The notes: generated by a model not told the origin, from the sequence alone. A DNA stretch of 7,592 bases from Cesiribacter sp. (GCA_030147305.1 JASLAE010000254.1:1-7592), one strand, 5' to 3'. Counted from the stretch's first letter, positions 1 through 7,316 are shown. Made by a program: numbers and translations.

Positions 1-1
1 G

Positions 2-205
2 GGCATGATGGGTAGCAAGTCAGAATACCTGTGTATTCCCTACCGAAGCATTGCTTTTTATTCCATTGAGACCGCTGGAACCTTTGAAGTAGATTCGGAG
101 CTGAAGATCTGGATCAGGGGCATGGACCAGCCGCTGGCGAAGGAGTTTCGGAAAGACAACGACCTGCAGGGTGTGTACCAGGTGCTGAGCCGGCATGTGC
201 TATAG
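2..205 (+). CDS. PH domain-containing protein (bPH_1/DUF1696-like), 3' part only
   Basis: The frame is already open at the first complete codon (position 2) and ends at TAG 203-205, so this is the C-terminal part of a gene that begins upstream; the ATG codons at 5 and 8 are probably internal. The visible 67 residues match what I remember of the small bacterial PH-domain family (Pfam bPH_1, formerly DUF1696). They have a conserved pattern of 'EY-IPYRSI-FYSIETAG-F-D-ELKIWI-G', followed by an acidic/basic 'KEFRKD' and a short C-terminal helix ending 'VLSRHVL'. Family members are usually about 120-130 residues, so roughly half is missing off-window. They are small proteins, apparently soluble, with a pleckstrin-homology-like beta barrel; their biochemical role is not established. 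Nothing follows it closely enough to be an operon partner. Family assignment is fairly firm; function is unknown. Confidence 0.8.
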   Translation, partial: GMMGSKSEYLCIPYRSIAFYSIETAGTFEVDSELKIWIRGMDQPLAKEFRKDNDLQGVYQVLSRHVL

Positions 206-263
206 TGGTCCAGGCCAAAAGCTTTTGCTTTATCGTTTCTAATAATATTTAATTTTAAAGCAT

Positions 264-285
264 CCCGGGGAATCCCACCCCTGGG
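264..285 (+). terminator. GC-rich hairpin after the PH-domain gene, possible terminator
   Basis: CCCGGGG at 264-270 can pair with CCCC (278-281) and GGG (283-285), leaving T282 as a single bulge and a 7-base loop. This gives seven G-C pairs about 60 bases after the stop codon. There is no immediate T-run; the next T-rich stretch begins near 300. It may act in 3'-end formation, but it is not a textbook terminator. Confidence 0.3.
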
Positions 286-343
286 GGTTAGTTGCACGTA
301 TTTTCCATTTTTTCTTTCAATGGGTTAATAAATGAATTTACTG

Positions 344-375
344 CAGCATTGGGTTAATGCTGTGGGCAATTTTTT
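344..375 (+). terminator. Possible intrinsic terminator: hairpin plus T-run
   Basis: CAGCATT (344-350) and AATGCTG (356-362) form a perfect 7-bp inverted repeat around the 5-base loop GGGTT. Six T residues follow at 370-375. The T-run starts seven bases after the stem, further than usual, so the call is tentative. It would be the better of the two candidates for ending the PH-domain transcript. Confidence 0.35.
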
Positions 376-413
376 AAGCTGATTACTCTGCTGTAAAGAT
401 AAAACCATGATCC

Positions 414-612
414 ATGCTACCTATCCGGGGCATGGCTTCCCTATGCTTTAGTATTGCCTGGCTAAGTCTTATACTGAATACCAATCTGAATTACCCAAGG
501 CAGGCTGAATCAAAAAATCCGCTCAGGGGTCCGGAAGTTTAAACAAAAGCCTTGGCGGGAAATTCAACTGCTGAGCAAGGCAGGAATCACCTATCGCCTA
601 TGGACCTATAAT
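414..612 (+). pseudogene. Possible remnant of a small gene (two overlapping frames)
   Basis: A 42-codon frame runs from ATG 414 to TAA 540-542. Its product starts MLPIRG and has a hydrophobic stretch (about residues 7-21) that would pass as a signal peptide or membrane segment. A second frame, open from 490 to a TAA ending at 612, overlaps it and encodes about 40 ordinary-looking residues, including 'KPWREIQLL' and 'YRLWTYNGF', without an ATG. One frameshift in the overlap would join them into a product of roughly 55-65 residues with a hydrophobic N-terminus. I recognise no family, and there is no clear ribosome binding site. Chance open frames of this size are common, so this could be nothing. 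Confidence 0.15.
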
Positions 613-712
613 GGCTTCAGGTAAAGCTATTTTACTGCTCTTCCGGCCTAAGTAGAAATACGTAATTATACCTTTCCAACTTTCTACCTACAAAGTATCG
701 CTGTTGAGGCTC

Positions 713-720
713 TAATTTTG
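713..720 (+). promoter_or_regulatory. Possible Bacteroidetes -7 box upstream of the lipoprotein gene
   Basis: TAATTTTG matches the phylum's TAnnTTTG -7 consensus exactly. No clear TTTG -33 box is visible 19-21 bases upstream, and the leader to the lipoprotein start would be about 165 nt. A second, poorer match (TGACTTTG at 837-844) lies closer to the gene. Either could be chance in AT-rich DNA. Confidence 0.2.
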
Positions 721-892
721 TGCCATGATAATGAAAGAAAGTAACTGACGCCCCTCGAGCCGGCCTGTATAGCGCTCACCTCATAAAAGCGGCATTACAA
801 CAATTCTTTCAACTTCAGCACCCTTTGTGAATAGAATGACTTTGGTACTATTAAGGGTGAGTTATAACGCATACACTTAAAACCATATAGAG

Positions 893-1738
893 ATGCTCAC
901 ACACTTAAAATTTCCATGGCTGATCCTCATCTGCAGCCTCCTTACTTTTGCCTGTACAGATGATAGTCCGGCACCCGTAGAAAATACGGATGGTGGAACG
1001 GCTACCCCTTATGTTGTAAGTGGTAAAGTCGTAGATACGCAGGGCAGGCCCCTGGCTGGTGTAAAGGTAAGAGCAGATAATGATGCGCTGTACGGATCGG
1101 CAGAGGTGACCACCGATGCTAACGGCAATTACACCCTGCCCAAGCTGGAAATTGGCGGCTGGAAGATATATGCCTGGCATGATGTAGAATACAAAGGCCA
1201 TACCTATCACCTGCGCATGGGCATGCCCACCCCTGCTGACTATGATGCTTTCAGTCCGGGCGAAGCAGGTGCCGTTAAAAACTTCAAATGGCAGCTGTCA
1301 GGTCAAATTCCGGATCGTCCACGGGGTGAGCGTACTTCTACCGGCTACTTTGGTGGTGCCCTTCGCTTTACCAATATGGATGTCGATGCAGTGTCCATGC
1401 CTGTTGGAACGGTAGTGACCATTACCCTGACACCCGTAGCAGGCGCGACCTTGTTTGACGGCAGTGCTCCGCAAACCATTCAAAAATCTTTTACCATTCA
1501 ACAGGCCAACGAGTACAATTACTGGATTCACGACATACCACAGAGTGAGTACCGGATAACTGCCCAAAGCAGCAAAGATGGAGTGGTGAAAACCATCTAC
1601 ATGAGTGAAAGTATTTATGATGGATATCGGGACGTGATAGAGGGTTTCTATTTTAAGCCCGCCCTAGGCAGTGCCGGAACTTATGAAAACGGTTTACTGG
1701 GTCCGGAAGACAATACCTACTATATGCAATTGAGATAA
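893..1738 (+). CDS. Lipoprotein with carboxypeptidase-regulatory-like domain
   Basis: This 281-residue protein starts with a lipoprotein signal peptide: a basic start (MLTHLK), a hydrophobic core at about residues 7-20, and LTFA-C with lipidated Cys21. The following T-D-D resembles the acidic lipoprotein export signal that sends Bacteroidetes lipoproteins to the cell surface, so an outer-membrane, perhaps surface-exposed, location is likely but inferred. Residues about 42-94 read as a carboxypeptidase-regulatory-like beta-sandwich (CarboxypepD_reg type): 'VSGKVVDTQGRPLAGVKV', then 'TTDANGNYTLPKL' and 'GGWKIYA'. The rest (about 130-281) looks beta-rich, with 'GTVVTITLTPVAG' and 'HDIPQSEYRITA', perhaps a second sandwich, but matches no family I can name. 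No catalytic motif is visible, so a structural or binding role is more likely than an enzyme. An in-frame TAA at 878-880 makes ATG 893 the first possible ATG. The gene stands alone, with a strong terminator downstream. Confidence 0.8.
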   Translation: MLTHLKFPWLILICSLLTFACTDDSPAPVENTDGGTATPYVVSGKVVDTQGRPLAGVKVRADNDALYGSAEVTTDANGNYTLPKLEIGGWKIYAWHDVEYKGHTYHLRMGMPTPADYDAFSPGEAGAVKNFKWQLSGQIPDRPRGERTSTGYFGGALRFTNMDVDAVSMPVGTVVTITLTPVAGATLFDGSAPQTIQKSFTIQQANEYNYWIHDIPQSEYRITAQSSKDGVVKTIYMSESIYDGYRDVIEGFYFKPALGSAGTYENGLLGPEDNTYYMQLR

Positions 1739-1832
1739 GCCTTTTGGTATTAAAGTATTGGTGGAGTAGTAAATCATCAATACCTATTTTTTCGATTCCT
1801 GATAAATTTAGTGTGTAATTTTTTAGCAGATC

Positions 1833-1857
1833 AAAGGCAGCGAAAGCTGCCTTTTTT
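1833..1857 (+). terminator. Strong intrinsic terminator of the lipoprotein gene
   Basis: AAAGGCAGC (1833-1841) pairs with GCTGCCTTT (1846-1854), giving a 9-bp stem closed by a GAAA (GNRA) tetraloop at 1842-1845. A T-run spans 1852-1857. It lies about 95 bases after the lipoprotein stop and about 170 before the HTCS start, so it should separate the two transcripts. Its A-rich upstream arm could also support weaker termination on the other strand. Confidence 0.88.
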
Positions 1858-2025
1858 ATGATAGCTGCAGGACACCAATTTTCTTTAATATTCCCTTGTC
1901 GCTGAAATACTTAATTATACAGCAAATTTACCCCCAAACAATAGGACTATTCTATTGAAAAATATCGGGTAAATACGTACGGTCAGCTTCTTTTTTAGCT
2001 AACTTGTATATACCAATGGCCTTAA

Positions 2026-5000
2026 ATGCTGTCCCGTAAACAATTGCTGCTACCTAGCCTGCGCTTTCTGCTATTACTCCTGTTCCAGCTGGGGTATACC
2101 GGAACTGCTATAGGCCAGCTCAATCAACCAGCCAGCCCTGCAGTTGCAGAAAATTTTAGGGGTTTACCGATCATAGAGAATTTTAACCCGGGCGAATACC
2201 TACACCACACGTCCAGTTTTGAGCACACCTCCATTATTCAGGACGAAGAGGGCATTGTGTACATTGGCAGCCATGGCGGGGTGTTGGTATACAATGGCAA
2301 TCACTGGCAATTTGTGGCAGTACCAGGCAGCAAAATGGTCTGGTCTCTGGGCAGCGATCCTGCCTCTGGACGCATTTATGTTGGGGCGGAGGATGAACTG
2401 GGATACATTGCCCGCAATGCACAGGGGGAACGAGCATTTGTATCGCTTGTGCAGCAGCTGCAGGAAGATACTGGTGCTTTTGGCCTGGTATGGTCTACAC
2501 TGGTAACACCGGAAGGGGTTTATTTTAAGACCAATGAATACCTGATGCGCTGGCACAATAATGCATTTAAGGTATGGAAAGCAGAGACTGCATTCGGTGC
2601 CATGAACCGGATTGATGGAAAATTGTACCTGCACCAGGGAGGTAAGGGATTGTTTGTGCTGCAAAACGATCGCCTGGCGCTTTACTCAAACAACAAACTC
2701 TTTGCCAGTGAATGGCCTTATCTGCTGCTCCAGCTCCCCGATAAACGATGGCTGGTCTCGAACCCCGAAGGGAAACTATGTTTCTGGGATGGCCATGAGG
2801 TGAGCCAGATCAATAGCCCGGTTCAGGATTTTTTACTCCGGAATTCCCTCTTTAGCGGCACTTTGTTACCAGATGGCAACATTGCACTTGCCACCCAGAA
2901 AGGAGGCATCGTGATCATGGATCAGGCTGCTAACATCAGGAGTATTATCAATAAGCAGAGCGGTCTTATTACAAATTCCGTTTACCTGCTCAGCAACGAC
3001 CAGCAGGGAGGATTATGGATAAGCTCCGAAAAGGGCCTGAGCCGGATCAGACCCACTGCACCCTTTACATATTTTAATGAACAAAATGGCTTAGAACGCC
3101 AAACCTATACCATAGCAGAACACGAAGGCAGGCTTTATGCTGGCACAACAGATGGTTTGTTTGTGTTGGAGGGCAAAGCACCGCTTGGCGCATCGGCTAC
3201 CTTCCGTAGGCTAGATAATTTCCCTTCAACTATCTGGCAGCTGCAATCGGTAGGGGAGTCCTTGTTGATTGCCAGTGATGAAGGTCTCTTTGAATGGCGC
3301 CAAAACAAAGTAACACCACTTCCTTTTACTGCAAACTTCTGGGAGAATTATAGCAAGTATATTCAGCTTAACAGGCTGGATACGAGTATTGTCTATGTTG
3401 CTTCAAAAGGGCTGTATGCTTTTAAACGTGCCGGAACTCAGTGGACCAATGTGGGGAAATATCCTGGTCTGGAAGAAGATTTAACGCAAATCCTTCAGAC
3501 ACCTGCGGGCGACCTGTGGATTCCCCTGCGCAAGGGCGTGGCACGTCTGAGGTTTTCTGCTACAGCCACAGGCAAACCTGCTGCGACCCATTTCGGAAAT
3601 ACCCGGGAAGAACATTACGGAGAACAGCAGGGTCTTCCGGCCGGCAACAGCAGGCTCTATTTAGTGGGTACTGAACTAATTGCTCAGGTAGGGGAGAGCA
3701 ACCCTCGCTTATTCAGCTTTCGGGAAGAGCTAAATAGCTTTGAACCTATACCCGATTTTGGAAAACGGTTTGGCTTATCGGGCTACCTGGTGCATCCGGC
3801 CATGGTGTATAGTAACCCGCAGCAGCTTTGGCTCTGGACAAGAAATAAGGAAGACCGGCGCTGGAGGCTTGTATTGGCCAGCAAGGAAAAGGCGGGTACT
3901 TATGCATTGCAGCAATTTGACTTTAGTGATCTTACAGAACCCTTCAGGCAATTTACCTATCAGGAAGGGGCTGGGCCGGTATGGTTTGCTGGTGTAGCGG
4001 GGCTTGTGCGCTTCGATTGGCAGGGTGCAAAAAAAACACCCCTGCCCTTCAATACCTTGCTTGACCGACTCATACTATTACCCGAAACGGTGATTTACCC
4101 GGACAGGCAGTCTAAACCGATATTCGCTTACAAAAATAATTCCATTCGTTTTGAATTTGCAGCACCCAGCTACAATGGAGCCGACGAGAATGAGTTTCAG
4201 TACTGGATGGAGGGTTATGATGGGGACTGGTCGTCCTGGACCCGTGAGAGCTTCAAGGAATATAGCTACTTAGGCGAAGGAACCTATACGCTACATGCCC
4301 GTGCCCGTAATGCACAGGGAACAGTGGGCAAAGAAGCTGCTTATGCTTTTACCATTCTGCCACCCTGGTACCGCACCAGTTATATGTATGGCTTGTATGT
4401 CCTTATGACAATAGGCGGTATCTGGCTGCTGATCCGTTGGCGATCTTCCCAGCTGCGGGGGGAGAAATTAGCCCTGGAAGCACAGGTGGCCGAGCGCACC
4501 CGGGAAGTAGCCATAAAAAATCAGGAGTTAAGCACGCAGGCTGCGGCGCTGGCGCTACAGACCGAGAAGCTGCAGGAGCTGGATGGGGTAAAGTCCCGTT
4601 TCTTTGCTAATATCTCGCATGAATTTCGTACGCCGCTCAGCCTGATCCTCAACAACCTGCAGGATAAGGTAGCTGCCAGCGAACGCAATCCGGAGCAGGC
4701 AGAAGTGCCTGTAGCGGTAACAGACCTGAAGGTAATGTCACGCAATGCCCGGCGGTTGCTGCAGCTCATTAACCAGTTGCTGGATCTGTCGAAGGTAGAA
4801 TCCGGAAAGCTGCAGCTGAAGCTCGAATCAGGTGATCTAAAGCAGCTGGTACAGCTGGTGGTTGCTTCATTTTCTTCACTGGCCGCTGCGCGCCAGGTAC
4901 AGTTTCAGCTTCAGCTGCCACAAGCTTCCCTGCTATGCTACTACGATGATGATGCCGTTGAAAAAATACTCGTCAACCTGCTCTCGAATGCCTTCAAGTT

Positions 5001-6210
5001 TACGCCCCTGGAGGGTAGGGTGGTCCTGGAAGTGAGCCTGGTGCAGGTGACCAGTGAGTTACAGCAGCAGCACATCCAGTTTAGGGTGCAGGATACAGGG
5101 CCCGGCCTGGCCCCTGACGAGCTGGAGCGAGTGTTCGACCGTTTTTACCAGGGCAAACAATATTATGCAGATGCGCAGGGAACTGGCATAGGGCTGGCCC
5201 TTACCAAAGAACTCGTTACCCTGCACCAGGGAAATATTTGGGTCGAGAGCAGGCAGGGCGAAGGAGCCTGTTTCATAGTGCAGTTGCCTTACCTCCCGGC
5301 TTCAGCTGCTTCGATACAGGAAAAGACTTCCTATTCGGCAAGTACGCTTGCTTATCGGATGCTTACGCAACCAGAAGGGGAAGCCGTACCGGCCCGGCAG
5401 CAACTGCAGCAGCCCATATCGGGCCAGGGAGCACAGGAAGAGCTGCCGGTAATTTTGGTTGTGGAAGACAATGAAGACTTGCGCAATTACATCAGGCGCA
5501 ACCTGGAAACACAATACCGGGTAATAACAAGTGTGGATGGTTACGAAGGGCTTGCCACAGCAGGCGAGGTATTGCCAGATCTCATCATAAGCGACTGGAT
5601 GATGCCCGGTTTGGATGGACTTGCCATGTGCGAGCAGCTTAAAAAAGACGAACACACCAGCCATATCCCCATCATCATGCTTACTGCGCTGGCCACCACA
5701 GATGCAAAATTAAAAGGACTGGAAACCGGGGCAGATGATTACCTGACGAAGCCCTTTAATGCCCGGGAGCTGGAGATCCGCATCCAGAATCTGCTGGAAA
5801 ACCGCCGGAAGCTGCGCGACCATTACAGCAACATCATTCGGCTGGAGCCCGGCAGGCTGAACATAGTTTCTGCTGATGAAAAGTTTCTGCGCCGGATCAT
5901 GCAGCTGGTGGAGGAACGCATGGGCGATGCTGAATTTAGTGTGGAAGAGTTTAGCCGCGAGGCTGGCTTAAGCCGGGTACACCTGCACCGCAAGCTCAAA
6001 GCGTTGACCGGCCAGTCGCCCAGTGATTTTGTCCGCACCATGCGCCTCAAACAGGCAGCGCAGCTGCTCCAGGCCCGCGCCGGGAACATTGCCGAAATTG
6101 CCTACCAGGTAGGCTTCAACAACCTTTCCTATTTCTCCAAATGCTTTAGAGAAGAGTTTGGTCTGTTACCTACAGAGTACGCCGCTCAAAAAGCCGCTCC
6201 CATTGCTTAA
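2026..6210 (+). CDS. Hybrid two-component system (HTCS) sensor kinase/response regulator with AraC output domain
   Basis: This 1394-residue one-chain signalling protein should sense a ligand in the periplasm and regulate transcription from the inner membrane. Domains in order: signal peptide (about 1-30); beta-propeller sensor (about 55-690), with a canonical Reg_prop-type repeat at 317-341 and many divergent blades; Y_Y_Y domain (about 703-778); one membrane helix (about 786-804); coiled coil (about 805-855); HisKA with phospho-acceptor His865 in 'ANISHEFRTPLSLI'; ATPase domain with N box (N984, N988), D-T-G-P-G at 1023-1027, F box near 1037-1041 and G-T-G-I-G at 1052-1056. The receiver (about 1142-1258) has acidic residues E1147/D1148, phospho-acceptor Asp1190, Thr1220 and Lys1242. 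The AraC domain (about 1288-1390) has two helix-turn-helix units. All catalytic residues are present, so it should be active. Length is normal for the class. No SusC/SusD or glycoside hydrolase genes adjoin it, so ligand and target are unknown. ATG 2026 gives the signal peptide directly; no strong ribosome binding site precedes it, as is common in this phylum. Confidence 0.96.
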   Translation: MLSRKQLLLPSLRFLLLLLFQLGYTGTAIGQLNQPASPAVAENFRGLPIIENFNPGEYLHHTSSFEHTSIIQDEEGIVYIGSHGGVLVYNGNHWQFVAVPGSKMVWSLGSDPASGRIYVGAEDELGYIARNAQGERAFVSLVQQLQEDTGAFGLVWSTLVTPEGVYFKTNEYLMRWHNNAFKVWKAETAFGAMNRIDGKLYLHQGGKGLFVLQNDRLALYSNNKLFASEWPYLLLQLPDKRWLVSNPEGKLCFWDGHEVSQINSPVQDFLLRNSLFSGTLLPDGNIALATQKGGIVIMDQAANIRSIINKQSGLITNSVYLLSNDQQGGLWISSEKGLSRIRPTAPFTYFNEQNGLERQTYTIAEHEGRLYAGTTDGLFVLEGKAPLGASATFRRLDNFPSTIWQLQSVGESLLIASDEGLFEWRQNKVTPLPFTANFWENYSKYIQLNRLDTSIVYVASKGLYAFKRAGTQWTNVGKYPGLEEDLTQILQTPAGDLWIPLRKGVARLRFSATATGKPAATHFGNTREEHYGEQQGLPAGNSRLYLVGTELIAQVGESNPRLFSFREELNSFEPIPDFGKRFGLSGYLVHPAMVYSNPQQLWLWTRNKEDRRWRLVLASKEKAGTYALQQFDFSDLTEPFRQFTYQEGAGPVWFAGVAGLVRFDWQGAKKTPLPFNTLLDRLILLPETVIYPDRQSKPIFAYKNNSIRFEFAAPSYNGADENEFQYWMEGYDGDWSSWTRESFKEYSYLGEGTYTLHARARNAQGTVGKEAAYAFTILPPWYRTSYMYGLYVLMTIGGIWLLIRWRSSQLRGEKLALEAQVAERTREVAIKNQELSTQAAALALQTEKLQELDGVKSRFFANISHEFRTPLSLILNNLQDKVAASERNPEQAEVPVAVTDLKVMSRNARRLLQLINQLLDLSKVESGKLQLKLESGDLKQLVQLVVASFSSLAAARQVQFQLQLPQASLLCYYDDDAVEKILVNLLSNAFKFTPLEGRVVLEVSLVQVTSELQQQHIQFRVQDTGPGLAPDELERVFDRFYQGKQYYADAQGTGIGLALTKELVTLHQGNIWVESRQGEGACFIVQLPYLPASAASIQEKTSYSASTLAYRMLTQPEGEAVPARQQLQQPISGQGAQEELPVILVVEDNEDLRNYIRRNLETQYRVITSVDGYEGLATAGEVLPDLIISDWMMPGLDGLAMCEQLKKDEHTSHIPIIMLTALATTDAKLKGLETGADDYLTKPFNARELEIRIQNLLENRRKLRDHYSNIIRLEPGRLNIVSADEKFLRRIMQLVEERMGDAEFSVEEFSREAGLSRVHLHRKLKALTGQSPSDFVRTMRLKQAAQLLQARAGNIAEIAYQVGFNNLSYFSKCFREEFGLLPTEYAAQKAAPIA

Positions 6211-6248
6211 GGATATTCTTTGTTGTAAAGATCCCCAGTCCTGAATCT

Positions 6249-6264
6249 ATCTGATTTTTCAGAT
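6249..6264 (+). repeat. Short inverted repeat after the HTCS gene
   Basis: ATCTGA (6249-6254) and TCAGAT (6259-6264) are a perfect 6-bp inverted repeat with a TTTT loop, about 40 bases after the stop codon. No T-run follows and the stem is short and AT-containing, so it is at best a weak terminator or mRNA-end hairpin. Confidence 0.3.
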
Positions 6265-6518
6265 CTGTCTACACGTATCCTAACAGCGGCTGTGTCAGAA
6301 ACTTCTATGAACGAGGTCTGATCTATAGCGGAAGTACTATAGCTCCTTTTGGTGTTAAAACGTTAAATATGCACGAATAAGTAGAAGCTACTGTAACCCA
6401 AGCGGTTATTTGGGAGTATGTAGAACAGTTTAGAGACGGAAAAGCTGCTGCCGATTGTCTGAACATGCACATTGCCTCATCAGCAGGTGCTAGAAAACAG
6501 TTACCACAGCAGCCATAA
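6255..6518 (+). pseudogene. Possible decayed gene fragment upstream of the exporter
   Basis: One frame stays open from 6255 to TAA 6516-6518 apart from a single in-frame TAA at 6375-6377. It gives about 40 and 46 residues on either side of that stop. The composition looks protein-like, for example 'YPNSGCVRNFYERGLIY' before the stop and 'AVIWEYVEQFRDGKAAAD' after it. There is no plausible start codon at the left end; the in-frame ATGs are at 6369 (three codons before the stop) and 6465. The frame ends 12 bases before the exporter ATG, a spacing typical of a coupled upstream gene. I recognise no family. It may be the tail of a lost gene, or chance. Confidence 0.25.
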
Positions 6519-6519
6519 A

Positions 6520-6525
6520 GAGGGG
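6520..6525 (+). promoter_or_regulatory. Ribosome binding site of the exporter gene
   Basis: GAGGGG lies five bases before ATG 6531 and is the best Shine-Dalgarno-like sequence at any of the clear gene starts in the window. It supports 6531 as the true start. Confidence 0.6.
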
Positions 6526-6530
6526 TGTGA

Positions 6531-7250
6531 ATGTTTGATTTTGAACTGTCGGCGCTGCTGATTTCTATTATAGCAGGATTATTTCTGGGTGTGCCCAGTG
6601 GTCCTGCCTTGTTTTACGTGCTGGATACCTGCTTAGACAGAGGTAAAGTAGCCGGCCTAAAAATGTATGGAGGCCTGATGGCTTCCAAAGTCCTCTACAT
6701 TGGTCTGGCCCTGCTGGCGAATGACTTTATCTCCAGCCACCAGAAGTTGGAATCTGTGTTTTATTTAACGGCTTCTTTTTTACTGATGGTCTGGGGAGTG
6801 GTGATCATGTTTAAAAAAAGTAAAAAGGAGGAAAAAGAGGCCGGGAAACAAGTGGAAGTTGCTTCCTTATATAAAACCGGATTTCTTGTCGGGCTCAGCA
6901 ACCCAATAATTCCTTTTATCTACCTCACCTTTATACAGTTCATTAAGATTTACGCCCGGAATGTAAACACATTCAAGTATATCCTGAATATTACTATCAT
7001 GGAGTTAGTAAGTTTTCTGGTACTGGCAGGCACGGCAACCGTATTGTTGAGTGGTGGTCAGATGGTGCGTACCCATTGGAATAAAATGGTAAAGGTGATG
7101 GGCATTTTCCTGTTTTGCGCAGGTTCTTACCAGGTGTACCAGCTCGTTGACTTTAACAAGGGTGGGTTCCGGATCAAGCAGGAAGAAAATGTGCTGGAGC
7201 AGCAGCTGGAGGTAATAGAAGAAAAATCAGCGCCCCAGACGCAACAATAA
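6531..7250 (+). CDS. LysE/RhtB-family exporter
   Basis: This 239-residue protein has six predicted membrane helices, at about residues 7-29, 40-63, 73-94, 114-140, 148-174 and 187-205. That is the size and topology of the LysE/RhtB family, inner-membrane exporters of amino acids and related small solutes. The family's N-terminal signature is recognisable: 'GVPSGPALFYVLDTCLDRG' then 'AGLKMYGG', with P-S-G-P where P-G-P is usual. The second family motif, around 'GFLVGLSNPIIPFIYLTF' (117-134), replaces the usual 'NPK'. A charged loop with many Lys and Glu (95-108) separates helices 3 and 4. A hydrophilic tail of about 33 residues, rich in Glu and Gln, follows helix 6 and is longer than in typical members. 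The substrate cannot be read from sequence, and no amino-acid biosynthesis gene or LysR-type regulator is adjacent. The family call is fairly sure. Confidence 0.85.
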   Translation: MFDFELSALLISIIAGLFLGVPSGPALFYVLDTCLDRGKVAGLKMYGGLMASKVLYIGLALLANDFISSHQKLESVFYLTASFLLMVWGVVIMFKKSKKEEKEAGKQVEVASLYKTGFLVGLSNPIIPFIYLTFIQFIKIYARNVNTFKYILNITIMELVSFLVLAGTATVLLSGGQMVRTHWNKMVKVMGIFLFCAGSYQVYQLVDFNKGGFRIKQEENVLEQQLEVIEEKSAPQTQQ

Positions 7251-7316
7251 TGCAGGGCTGCTTTGAAGGCTTTCATCCGGAAAAATTGTGATCACCCAGG
7301 CTTAGGCGCAGTTTAA

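Larger units (their letters stand above)
206..892. other. 687-bp intergenic region
   Basis: No convincing intact gene is seen on either strand between the PH-domain gene and the lipoprotein gene. It holds two hairpins after the first gene (264-285 and 344-375) and a pair of overlapping short frames that may be a gene remnant (414-612). It also contains a possible promoter -7 box (713-720) and about 170 bp of leader-like sequence before the lipoprotein start. A 9-base direct repeat, TGGGTTAAT, occurs at 321-329 and 350-358. I see no tRNA, CRISPR or insertion-sequence ends. Confidence 0.6.
6211..6530. other. 320-bp region between the HTCS and exporter genes
   Basis: No intact gene is seen. It holds a short hairpin at 6249-6264, a coding-like frame broken by one stop (6255-6518) and the exporter's ribosome binding site. 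I find no convincing TAnnTTTG promoter box for the exporter gene and no T-tailed terminator for the HTCS gene, so read-through between the two cannot be excluded. Confidence 0.5.

Noticed and set aside
58..297. 79-codon minus-strand open frame overlapping the PH-domain gene
   Set aside because: Most of its length is antisense to a recognisable conserved protein; the product has no family features.
321..358. TGGGTTAAT direct repeat (321-329 and 350-358)
   Set aside because: Only two short copies; the second forms part of a hairpin. Too little to call an operator, att site or array.
1739..2025. Promoter for the HTCS gene
   Set aside because: TAACTTGT at 2000-2007 and other AT-rich strings were considered, but none matches TAnnTTTG with a TTTG box at the right distance, so no promoter is called.
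2200..2664. 154-codon minus-strand open frame under the HTCS sensor
   Set aside because: It is opposite the signal-peptide and propeller coding sequence, has no promoter or ribosome binding site that I can see, and shows no recognisable protein features.
5302..5664. 120-codon minus-strand open frame inside the HTCS receiver region
   Set aside because: It lies wholly within the well-supported HTCS gene, and its translation (rich in Cys, Phe, Tyr and His with no domain pattern) looks like an antisense shadow.
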